A stretch of 64,000 nucleotides of DNA from Fulvivirga ulvae (GTDB taxonomy: Bacteria > Bacteroidota > Bacteroidia > Cytophagales > Cyclobacteriaceae), in the NCBI RefSeq assembly GCF_021389975.1, contig NZ_CP089981.1, forward strand, positions 3,001,501 to 3,065,500. The letters run 5' to 3'. Below are positions 1-7,937 of the stretch, in pieces. The position numbers were made by a program, and so were the translations under genes. The notes beneath the pieces were generated by a model that searched no databases, had not been told where the DNA came from, and saw nothing but the letters and a program-made list of their open reading frames with translations. Each line of letters opens with the position of its first letter. Position 1 is the stretch's first letter.

Positions 1-508
1 AATTTAATAATAACTCGATTTGAGATATGACCACGTCCTGACTGAACTTATCTATTCTCGCCTGCAGCTCATCATCAATAATTTTAAAGATGGACATAAT
101 CGTTTCCTTTTCATGAGCTGACAAATGCAATGCCTCATTGGCGGCATATGAAAAGAAGCCATATTGTTTGATCTTTTTTGCTAATGGATAAGTGAGCAGG
201 AAATCCGGATGAATAAAAAAAATATACCCTGTACCCGAGCTTTTAGGGGTTTCAAAAACCTGGTATGGAGAAGTAAAAATCAATCCACCTTCACCGAAAT
301 CATAATAATTTTGACCATACCTGGCCTGTCCGCATAAATTGGTCTTGTAGGCGATCTTATAAAAGTCCAGAATGAAGTGATCAAAAACATCGGCTGGAAT
401 AACAATGTCTTCCATATTCACAAAACTTATCAACGGATGCAATGGCTGAGGCAAGCCAAATGCTCTGTGAAAATCAGACAGCGATTCAAACTTTCTGGGT
501 GTATTCAT
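1..508 (-). CDS. AraC-family transcriptional regulator, N-terminal part (cut by window edge)
   Basis: An open frame begins with ATG at 506-508 on the minus strand and runs off the left edge, giving about 169 residues. The translation starts MNTPRKFESLSDFHRAFGL and contains the phrases FVNMEDIVIPADVFDHF, GLIFTSPYQVFETP and FIHPDFLL. These are characteristic of the ligand-sensing N-terminal half of AraC-type regulators common in Bacteroidota. The helix-turn-helix half would lie outside the window, so the class is inferred from the sensor half alone. It follows the aldo/keto reductase gene on the same strand with a 152-bp gap, and AraC regulator/oxidoreductase pairs are a common arrangement, so it may control that gene. 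Confidence 0.7.
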   Translation of the reverse strand, partial: MNTPRKFESLSDFHRAFGLPQPLHPLISFVNMEDIVIPADVFDHFILDFYKIAYKTNLCGQARYGQNYYDFGEGGLIFTSPYQVFETPKSSGTGYIFFIHPDFLLTYPLAKKIKQYGFFSYAANEALHLSAHEKETIMSIFKIIDDELQARIDKFSQDVVISQIELLLN

Positions 509-660
509 CACTTATTCATTATCTGATAATGTTATGACCATTTTCCGTTTGGAGATCAGATATCCCTCCGAAAATAAGAAAATAAAAGCAATCAAAGGAG
601 AGGTTGGCAAGCCAAATAAGTAGCCGCCATCCTCCCCTTTTAAGGCCGCACGTTTCAGGT

Positions 661-1698
661 TTACGCCTGCCAGTCCCTAGAAAAGGGGCCGGAGGTATCG
701 CTGGAGGCGGATTCCCGGGCAATGATCGCCCTTAGTTTTGCAATGTCTTCATCGGTTCGGTTGCCATGAATTTCAATGCTGGCAAGCTCCGTTTCTATTT
801 TGCTGAACTCATCGTCTGATAACACAACATCCGTGGCATGCAGGTTCTCAGAGATTCTGTCAAGCTTACGCGAGCCGGGAATAGGAACAAGAAAGTCATA
901 CTTATGCAGCATCCATGCCAGTGAAATTTGTGCAGGCGTTGCATTTTTTGCCTCAGCAAACTGACGGAGCAGACTAAGTAATGGCTGATTGGCGATTTGA
1001 TTTTCTTTATAAAAACGTGATATAACCCTTCTGGCATCAATACCTGTATACTCAGTTTGCGGGTCAACCTTGCCCGATAGAAAACCATTGGCCAAAGGAG
1101 AAAAAGCCATAAAGCCAATATTCTGATCTTTGCATAACGGAAGTACCCCCTTTTCAAAGGTCCGCTCCATCATAGAATATTCACTTTCAATAGCGGTCAG
1201 CGGAGTTACCAAATGTGCTTGCAGAACCTGGTCAGCATTGGCCTGCGACAAGCCCCAACCACCAATTTTACCCTCTTTGATAAACTCAGCCATACAATAG
1301 GCAACATCCTCCAATGGAATGCTGTCATTGACCCGCGCCTGGGTGTATAGCTCAATGTGGTCCGTATTGAGTCTTTTCAGCGAGTTTTCAAGGCGAGTCC
1401 TCAGCTCCTGCATTAATTGCTTTGAGGTGCCTTCCCATTTTCCCGGTATCCAGAATTTGGTGGATATGACCACATCATTTCTTACGCCTTTTAAAGCCTC
1501 GCCCAGCAATTCTTCATTTACACCGTCAACGCCGTAAAATTCGGCGGTATTAAAAAGGGTACATCCCATATCACAGGCTGCACGGATTAACCGGAGCGAT
1601 TCATCTTTTCCGGGAGCTTCCCCATATCCCATGCTAAGCCCCATACACCCATAACCGATCGCAGATACTTCCAGATCTCTTAATTTCCTTTTTTGCAT
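661..1698 (-). CDS. Aldo/keto reductase with altered catalytic tetrad
   Basis: 345-residue aldo/keto reductase of the YakC/AKR13-like type. The N-terminal strand (LEVSAIGYGCMGLSMGYG), the NEELLGEAL segment, the VVISTKF strand and the C-terminal NADP-binding stretch (VPIPGSRKLDRISENL) are all present and the length is normal. Family members use Asp-Tyr-Lys-His. Here Tyr55 (AEFYG) and Lys81 (STKF) are kept, but the Asp position is Asn50 (FNTAEFYG) and the His position, normally in a QHRVD motif, is Ala121 (YTQARVN). The fold and cofactor binding therefore look intact while the reductase chemistry may be weak or changed. It could be a reductase with an unusual mechanism or a cofactor-binding non-enzyme. 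It is transcribed toward the partial AraC gene. Confidence 0.88.
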   Translation of the reverse strand: MQKRKLRDLEVSAIGYGCMGLSMGYGEAPGKDESLRLIRAACDMGCTLFNTAEFYGVDGVNEELLGEALKGVRNDVVISTKFWIPGKWEGTSKQLMQELRTRLENSLKRLNTDHIELYTQARVNDSIPLEDVAYCMAEFIKEGKIGGWGLSQANADQVLQAHLVTPLTAIESEYSMMERTFEKGVLPLCKDQNIGFMAFSPLANGFLSGKVDPQTEYTGIDARRVISRFYKENQIANQPLLSLLRQFAEAKNATPAQISLAWMLHKYDFLVPIPGSRKLDRISENLHATDVVLSDDEFSKIETELASIEIHGNRTDEDIAKLRAIIARESASSDTSGPFSRDWQA

Positions 1699-1875
1699 CT
1701 CTTTTTTGTTTAGTGAGATACAAAGGTCAGGTGCAGTTACTTGAGGTTCGTAGCCGGATTGAGGAAGTATGAAGCCAAAATGATGGAATACTTAATGTGG
1801 ATTGTTGTTAGCGCCAGTTAACTTCCCAGATCACCACTTAGCGATCATCCCTTTACTATTTCAGCAAGCTACAAA

Positions 1876-2901
1876 TCAAGTCTCCCTTAGAGCCCTGGTA
1901 GTACCCCTCAAAACCAATTTGGTATCCAGTGTTACAGTCCTTGAGGCACCATTATACCCTTTGATCTGATCAATTAAAAGTTTGGCAGCGCATTTGCCCA
2001 TTTCATGTGAGGGCTGCGCAACAGTAGTCAAAGCAGGTTCCACCAGGGCAGAGACCGGATCGTCAGTAAAGCCAATGATCGAAATGTCTTCCGGAATTTT
2101 GAAACCGTGTTGTTTAACAACCTGCATCGCCTGAAGTGCGACGGGATCGTTGACACAGAATATTCCATCTGGTTTTTCTTTAAGGGCCAGCAGCTTATCA
2201 GTTGCGTTACCGGCATCATCTCTAAGTGAGTTGCAGTGTACAATCAGGTTTTCATCGGGAGTAATGCCACAGACCCGTAAGGCTTTGAAGTAGCCGTCCA
2301 TACGTTTGTTGCTTATTGCCAGGTTTTTCGGGCCGGCAAGGTAAGCTATTCTTCTGCACCCGGTATCTACCAGATATTTTACAGCTTTAAAAGCTCCATC
2401 CATGTCGCTCACATTTACTTTGGAGGTATCTATGTCGTCACTTATTCTGTCAAACAAAACCAATGGGATATTTTTTCGCTGCACCCTGAGCAAATGCTCC
2501 ATATCTTCAGTCTCCCTCGAAAGCGAGATCAGTAGTCCGTCTACACGGCTGGCGATAAGCGTTTTGAGGTTGTTGAGCTCCGTTTGATAGTTTTCATTCG
2601 ATTGGCAGAACAGAACATTGTAATTAACCTCAGAGGCCACTTCCTGAATACCACTCACAATAGAACTGAAAAAATGTACTTCAACGTCTGGTACTATAAT
2701 ACCAATAGTGTTTGTACGGTTGATACGCAGGCTCTGTGCTATCAGGTTAGGTTCATAATTAAGCTGACTGGCCATTTCCAGTACTTTTTTCTTGGTTTCC
2801 GGGTTAACATCAGCCATGCCGCGCATTGCCCTAGAAACTGTAGAAATTGAAATGTTGAGTTTTAATGCAATATCCCTGATCGTTACCTGTCCTTTCCCCA
2901 T
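1876..2901 (-). CDS. LacI-family transcriptional repressor
   Basis: 341-residue LacI/GalR-type regulator. Residues 5-55 form the helix-turn-helix and hinge region (VTIRDIALKLNISISTVSRAMRG, followed by NYEPNLIAQSLR). Residues 60-340 are a periplasmic-binding-protein-like sugar sensor (IGIIVPDVEVHFFSSIVSGI, DGIFCVNDPVALQAM, ISIIGFTDDPVSALVEPALTT). The gene is divergent from the SusC/SusD operon that starts 278 bp away. That is the usual place for the repressor of a sugar-uptake locus, so I infer it senses a galactoside or downstream sugar and represses 3179-20880. An imperfect palindrome sits in the shared intergenic region. The effector cannot be deduced from sequence. Confidence 0.92.
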   Translation of the reverse strand: MGKGQVTIRDIALKLNISISTVSRAMRGMADVNPETKKKVLEMASQLNYEPNLIAQSLRINRTNTIGIIVPDVEVHFFSSIVSGIQEVASEVNYNVLFCQSNENYQTELNNLKTLIASRVDGLLISLSRETEDMEHLLRVQRKNIPLVLFDRISDDIDTSKVNVSDMDGAFKAVKYLVDTGCRRIAYLAGPKNLAISNKRMDGYFKALRVCGITPDENLIVHCNSLRDDAGNATDKLLALKEKPDGIFCVNDPVALQAMQVVKQHGFKIPEDISIIGFTDDPVSALVEPALTTVAQPSHEMGKCAAKLLIDQIKGYNGASRTVTLDTKLVLRGTTRALRET

Positions 2902-2993
2902 AATTTTGAAGCCCGTTTGTTAAGAAATCTAAAAGCGAATATTATTTAATAATCTGAACTTTTAGTGTTCTATCCAAAGATAAAATAATTTCT

Positions 2994-3013
2994 GCAATCG
3001 TTACCGGAATCGT
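2994..3013. promoter_or_regulatory. Candidate LacI-type operator
   Basis: The divergent lacI-susC spacer contains cgttaccggaatcg, an imperfect palindrome centred on CCGG (10 of 14 positions symmetric, mismatches only A/T swaps). LacI-family operators are typically palindromes with a central CG step. It lies about 100 bp from the lacI start and 165 bp from the susC start. No other strong palindrome with a CG centre was seen in this spacer, but the assignment is only by position and shape. Confidence 0.3.
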
Positions 3014-3178
3014 TTTCTTCATTCTCGACCAGCTAAATCCTTGTAAATCAATTTATGAATGCCAATATTCAAACATCACTTCATAAGTGAACTCATTAGA
3101 TCTGGCCAATCTATCATCGTACAGTGACATCTTTTTTAGATGCTACCACTGCTATGTTTTATCAAAAATTATTTACTA

Positions 3179-6100
3179 ATGGAAAAATTTATACTAGGAT
3201 GTATTACCCTGTTGTGCCTTGTTACTGCAAACGTGTGCGCTCAGGATACTGATGAAATATCAGTAACCGGAGTAGTTACCGATGCAGAAGGTGGTGCAAC
3301 ATTGCCGGGAGTGACGGTGCTGGAAAAAGGCACCTCAAACGGGTCCATTACAGATGCTAATGGAAATTACTCATTAAGGGTAAGTAAAGGAGCGAGCATT
3401 ATATTCAGCTTCATCGGTTATGTGCAGGAGGAGGTATCTGTGAGTGCAAGATCAGTGATTGATGTTGCCCTTACCCCGGATATCAAGCAATTGCAGGAAG
3501 TTGTGGTTGTGGGTTATGGTACTCAGAAAAAAAGTGATGTAACGGGTGCTATCAGTACAGTAAAAAGTGAGGATATCACCAAAGTAGTTACTCCCAACCC
3601 TACAGAAGCATTACAGGGAAGGGTTTCAGGAGTTAATGTAACCCAATCTTCAGGAAGTCCTGGTGCAGCGGTAGATGTTACTATCAGAGGTATTGGCAGT
3701 TTTGGAAACAATCAGCCCCTTTACATCATTGATGGTGTGCAGGCCGATCCTTACTACATTGATCCCGCCAATATTGAGTCTATCGAAGTGCTTAAAGATG
3801 TGGCTTCAAGTGCTATTTACGGTACCAGGGCAGCAAATGGTGTCATCATCATTACCACCAAAGAAGGGAAAAAAGGCAAGCCTCAAATCGAGATCGGGTC
3901 ATCTTACAGCATCAATACTGTTAGAAACGAAATGGAGCTGCTGGATGCCGAGGGCTATAGAAAAGTACATACACAAATGTATGAAAATGCCGGAGTCGCA
4001 TTGCCTCAGTATTTGCAAAACCCATCCAATATCAACACAGACTGGGTTGATGAAACCCATCGGGAAGGAGCATTGCAGATGTATAACGTTCGTATAAGTG
4101 GTGCAAGTGAAAATATTGATTATAGCCTGAGTGGTAACCTGGCCGACGAAACCGGTATTCTGATCGGTTCCGAATTCAACAAAAAAGGTTTGAATGCTAA
4201 CGTAGGGCTTAAGTATAATAAGTTAAAGGTCAATACGAACCTTACTTATAGTGAAACCTACAGGGAGCAACATAAATTCTCCGTTCGTGAAACCTATTTT
4301 ATTTCACCTTTGATCCCCGTATTTGACAATTCAAAACCCTCTGGCTTTGGTTACAGAGATGGCGACTTGCCTGACCACCGCAACCCCGTAGGTGAAGATG
4401 CGCTTATCGACAATTATACCAGGACGAAATATTTCTTAGGTAATGTAGGCTTCAACTATCAGATCATTGAAAACCTTCATGCCAACGCCAATTTTGCCTT
4501 GGCTAATCTTGCTACTTATTCGTATGCCTTTCACCCACCTTTTAAGGTGAGAGACATTGACGACAACCCCGAGAACGAATACTCTTTTGTTTCAGAATAT
4601 AACAGCGAGTTCAGAAGACTGAACCAGGAATACACTTTAAACTACAAGTTCGAAATAGGCAAAAGCGCCTTTGAACTTCTCACTGGATACCAAAGAATTA
4701 ACGAACCGTTTAAAGAAACCTATGTTCAGGCTGAAGGATACAAGCTCGATGAGAATGGAGATAAAGTCCCCGCCGTTATACTAGACCCCAATTTTAACAC
4801 CCTGGATGCCTTCAATGATGGCACTTATTCCGGTAGCGGCACCAATGCAGAGTATAGCCTGGTATCGCAGTTTGGAAGGGTCAACTATGCGTATGATGGC
4901 AAGTACCTGTTCCAGGCCAGTGTGCGTCGCGACGGCAGCTCTAGATTTGGTAAAAACAACAAGTATGGCGTTTTCCCCTCTTTTGCACTGGGCTGGAAGA
5001 TCATAGATGAAGGGTTTATGAAAGATCAGACCATTTTTGACTTCCTTAAGCTTAGATATAGCTGGGGGCAGGCAGGTAATGACAGTGCATTGGGATACTA
5101 TGACTATGTAGCACTGATAGCCCAGGGTAAAAGCCAGGACAATGGCGGATACGTATTTGGGAACCCACAGACATCATACCAGGGAAGTATTGCCAGAGAC
5201 CTGCAAAATGATGACTTGCAGTGGGAAACCAACATCGCCTCAAACTTTGGTATCGACTTTTCCTCAATGGAGTCACGCCTTACCGGAGCTATCAATTACT
5301 ACAGAAGTACCACCAAAGATCTGCTGATCACCAAAGAAGTGTCACCTTCTTCCGGAGTAAGAAACCCAGTGGTAAACGTTGGGGAGTTTCAAAACAGCGG
5401 TTTTGAGTTTGAGTTGGGGTATAGAAACAATGACAAAGAGATTAAGTACAGTGCCTTTGCAACATTTACTACTATCAACAGTGAAGTAACTAAACTAAGC
5501 AATGAAAGCCAGGTGCTTTATGGTACCGGACTCTTGTTTGGTTCCGACCACTTTGTAAACCAGACCCGGGTGGGTTATGAGCCGGGAGCTTACTTCCTGC
5601 CGGTGGCTGATGGAATCTTCCAAAACCAGGCCGAGATAGAAGCACATAGTGTAAATGGTCAGCTCATCCAGCCAGATGCTCAACCCGGAGATATAAGATT
5701 TGTAGACCAGGACGGAAATGGAGTTATTGATGCCGATGACGAAATCTACCAGGGTACAGCCATCCCGAAATTTGAGTATAGCATTAACCTTTCTGCCGAA
5801 TATAAAGGTTTCGATATCAATGTTTTCCTTCAGGGAGTAGGTGGTAATAAGATTTATAACGGTAACAACTTCAGGCTGTTGAGCATGGACACCGGCAGAA
5901 ATTTCAGGACAGAAACATTGAATGCCTGGACACCTGAAAATCCCGATACCGATATGCCTCGAGCTATATTGGGAGACCCCAACAGAAACAACAGGGCCTC
6001 AACAAGATTTTTGGAAGATGGGGATTACCTCAGGGTAAAAACCGTGCAACTAGGCTATTCGGTACCTTCAGAGTTACTTGAAAACATCAAGATCAACCGC

Positions 6101-6256
6101 GTGAGATTATATGTGACGGGGCAGAACCTGTTCACCTTTACTAAGTACGAGGGACTTGACCCCGAAGTTGGCGGAAGCATACTATCAAGAGGGTTGGACC
6201 TGGATCTGTATCCTAAATACAAGTCAGTAATCTTTGGTCTTCAGGTTCAATTTTAG
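3179..6256 (+). CDS. SusC/RagA-family TonB-dependent outer-membrane receptor
   Basis: About 1025 residues from the chosen ATG at 3179. An in-frame ATG 39 bp upstream would put 13 extra residues before the signal peptide (MEKFILGCITLLCLVTANVCAQ), so the later start is preferred. After the signal peptide come a carboxypeptidase-D-like domain (about 25-105), a plug with the SusC landmarks YGTQKKSDVTGAIS, QPLYIIDGVQAD and SSAIYGTRAANGVIIITTKEG, and then a 22-strand barrel ending in VIFGLQVQF. SusC proteins import oligosaccharides or glycopeptides through the outer membrane with a SusD lid. It is the first gene of the galactoside/hydroxylysine cluster, so the ligand is probably a galactose-containing glycoconjugate. 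Confidence 0.95.
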   Translation: MEKFILGCITLLCLVTANVCAQDTDEISVTGVVTDAEGGATLPGVTVLEKGTSNGSITDANGNYSLRVSKGASIIFSFIGYVQEEVSVSARSVIDVALTPDIKQLQEVVVVGYGTQKKSDVTGAISTVKSEDITKVVTPNPTEALQGRVSGVNVTQSSGSPGAAVDVTIRGIGSFGNNQPLYIIDGVQADPYYIDPANIESIEVLKDVASSAIYGTRAANGVIIITTKEGKKGKPQIEIGSSYSINTVRNEMELLDAEGYRKVHTQMYENAGVALPQYLQNPSNINTDWVDETHREGALQMYNVRISGASENIDYSLSGNLADETGILIGSEFNKKGLNANVGLKYNKLKVNTNLTYSETYREQHKFSVRETYFISPLIPVFDNSKPSGFGYRDGDLPDHRNPVGEDALIDNYTRTKYFLGNVGFNYQIIENLHANANFALANLATYSYAFHPPFKVRDIDDNPENEYSFVSEYNSEFRRLNQEYTLNYKFEIGKSAFELLTGYQRINEPFKETYVQAEGYKLDENGDKVPAVILDPNFNTLDAFNDGTYSGSGTNAEYSLVSQFGRVNYAYDGKYLFQASVRRDGSSRFGKNNKYGVFPSFALGWKIIDEGFMKDQTIFDFLKLRYSWGQAGNDSALGYYDYVALIAQGKSQDNGGYVFGNPQTSYQGSIARDLQNDDLQWETNIASNFGIDFSSMESRLTGAINYYRSTTKDLLITKEVSPSSGVRNPVVNVGEFQNSGFEFELGYRNNDKEIKYSAFATFTTINSEVTKLSNESQVLYGTGLLFGSDHFVNQTRVGYEPGAYFLPVADGIFQNQAEIEAHSVNGQLIQPDAQPGDIRFVDQDGNGVIDADDEIYQGTAIPKFEYSINLSAEYKGFDINVFLQGVGGNKIYNGNNFRLLSMDTGRNFRTETLNAWTPENPDTDMPRAILGDPNRNNRASTRFLEDGDYLRVKTVQLGYSVPSELLENIKINRVRLYVTGQNLFTFTKYEGLDPEVGGSILSRGLDLDLYPKYKSVIFGLQVQF

Positions 6257-6277
6257 AACACTTAAAATATTTGGAAC

Positions 6278-7828
6278 ATGAAAAATTTTCATAAACTGGT
6301 TGTAGCAGGATTACTGGCGGTAGCCGCTTCCTCCTGCAATGACGACGAATTCATACAGCAGTCACCACCAGACCAGCTTACGTCTGAGAACTTCTGGAGA
6401 AATGCCGAAGATGCCCGTTCGGGATTGACCGCGGCATACTCTGAACTTGAATCTAGGAGTAACTTCTGGGACGGCTGGCAGGAAGGTCGCCCCGTATTGG
6501 AATACTTCAGGAGCGACTATGCCTTGCCCGGCCCCGATGCTACGAACTATGCGCACTGGATGTCCATATTTAATTTTGATTATACCAATGCCCACATTTT
6601 TGTAGACGTAATCTGGTCGACTAATTATAAAGGCTTGAACTTTGCTAATCAGGTGATCAGCAAAGTAGGCGAAATGACACCCGATCAAATTTCGGATGCT
6701 GAGAAAAAGCAGATTATCGGCGAAGCCACATTCCTGAGAGGATACTACCATTTTAAGCTACTTACCATGTTTGAAAAGATCGTGGTGAGAACAGAAGCCA
6801 TAACACAGCAAACCCTTGACAAGGACCTTTCTACAAGACCTGAGGCATGGGGCATTGTAATTGAGGACTTCACCACTGCGGCAGAAATGTTAGATATTGT
6901 GGGCAACACCGAACCCGGAAGGGCCACAAAGGGAGCGGCATTGGCTTACCTCGGCAAGGCATACATGTATAAGGCAGGCGATCCTTCCTCGGCAGAAAGC
7001 AATGACTTTGATAATGCTGTAGCAGCTTTTAAGCCTATTGTAGAAGGAACGGCAGGCAGTTATGCCCTTGAACCTGATTTTGTAAGCAACTTCAACGGTG
7101 AAAATGAAAACAATCAGGAGTCGATCTTTGAGCTACAGTTCAAAAGTGGAGACGCTACCTCATGGAACGCCACCAGATTACATGCATTTGTTGGCGACTG
7201 GTCAATCGGAGGCTGGGGTGGAATAGAAGCCACAATGGCACTGGTAAATGAGATGAAAAGTGAAGGAATGATAGCCAGCAACGGTTTGTACGACAACAGA
7301 CTTTATGCTTCTGTTTATTTCAGAGATCCTTATTTCAACGACCCCGGCACCAACGAGATGCAGGGATCTACATGGGATGAGCTGATGACCACCCAGTACG
7401 GAAGCACCTACGACAATCATGCTTACTTCAGAAAATGGTTGCCCAACTATGTTTGGGATAACTCCTACGTGGGCGTGAACGTGGTGCTGATGCGATATGC
7501 AGACGTACTGCTTATGTATGCTGAGGCGCTGAATGAAACAGGTGATACACCCGGAGCCATTACCATTATTGATCAGATAAGGGACGTACATGGCAACATG
7601 CCTTCCACTACAGCTGCGACACAGGCAGAAGTCAAAGCGCAGATTATTCATGAAAGGACTATGGAACTGACTCTGGAGTCGGTGAGATTCTTTGATCTTC
7701 GCCGCTGGGGAATGCTGGATGAAGCGATGCAGGCAGCCGGAAGAACAGGGTTTAGTGCGGTCAGTCATGCATACCTTCCGGTACCGTTATCAGAATTACA
7801 GACCAATACGGCTATTGGGAGCAATTAA
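6278..7828 (+). CDS. SusD/RagB-family substrate-binding outer-membrane lipoprotein
   Basis: 516 residues beginning with a lipoprotein signal peptide (MKNFHKLVVAGLLAVAASSC, lipobox ASSC with the lipidated Cys at 20). The rest has the SusD pattern: an N-terminal TPR-rich core (NAEDARSGLTAAYSELESR, GEATFLRGYYHFKLL, AALAYLGKAYMY) and the C-terminal ERTMELTLESVRFFDLRRWGML motif. It lies 21 bp after susC, the invariant SusC-SusD pairing, and would sit on the cell surface as the hinged lid that captures substrate. A hairpin with a T-rich tail follows the gene, so the pair may be made in excess of the downstream enzymes. Confidence 0.95.
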   Translation: MKNFHKLVVAGLLAVAASSCNDDEFIQQSPPDQLTSENFWRNAEDARSGLTAAYSELESRSNFWDGWQEGRPVLEYFRSDYALPGPDATNYAHWMSIFNFDYTNAHIFVDVIWSTNYKGLNFANQVISKVGEMTPDQISDAEKKQIIGEATFLRGYYHFKLLTMFEKIVVRTEAITQQTLDKDLSTRPEAWGIVIEDFTTAAEMLDIVGNTEPGRATKGAALAYLGKAYMYKAGDPSSAESNDFDNAVAAFKPIVEGTAGSYALEPDFVSNFNGENENNQESIFELQFKSGDATSWNATRLHAFVGDWSIGGWGGIEATMALVNEMKSEGMIASNGLYDNRLYASVYFRDPYFNDPGTNEMQGSTWDELMTTQYGSTYDNHAYFRKWLPNYVWDNSYVGVNVVLMRYADVLLMYAEALNETGDTPGAITIIDQIRDVHGNMPSTTAATQAEVKAQIIHERTMELTLESVRFFDLRRWGMLDEAMQAAGRTGFSAVSHAYLPVPLSELQTNTAIGSN

Positions 7829-7863
7829 GAACACGAATTAGTTTTGTTTAGGTTAGATTAGAT

Positions 7864-7912
7864 AAAAGGACGTATCAGGTGAAGTTGTAAAGCACCGGAT
7901 ACGCCTTTTATT
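7864..7912 (+). terminator. Hairpin between susD and the GH63 gene (terminator or attenuator)
   Basis: Arms aaaagg-a-cgtatc-a-ggtg (7864-7880) and cacc-g-gatacg-ccttttat (7893-7910) pair nearly completely around an 11-13-nt loop. The 3' arm ends in a T-rich run. It lies 36 bp after the susD stop and 28 bp before the next start. The downstream genes are on the same strand with no other evident promoter, so partial termination that sets the SusCD-to-enzyme ratio is likely. Confidence 0.6.
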
Positions 7913-7937
7913 ACAGACATTTAAATCAGAGCCCAAA

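Noticed and set aside
7202..7768. 188-codon minus-strand frame
   Set aside because: It lies antisense inside susD, is Cys/His rich and domain-free, and is a shadow of the real gene.
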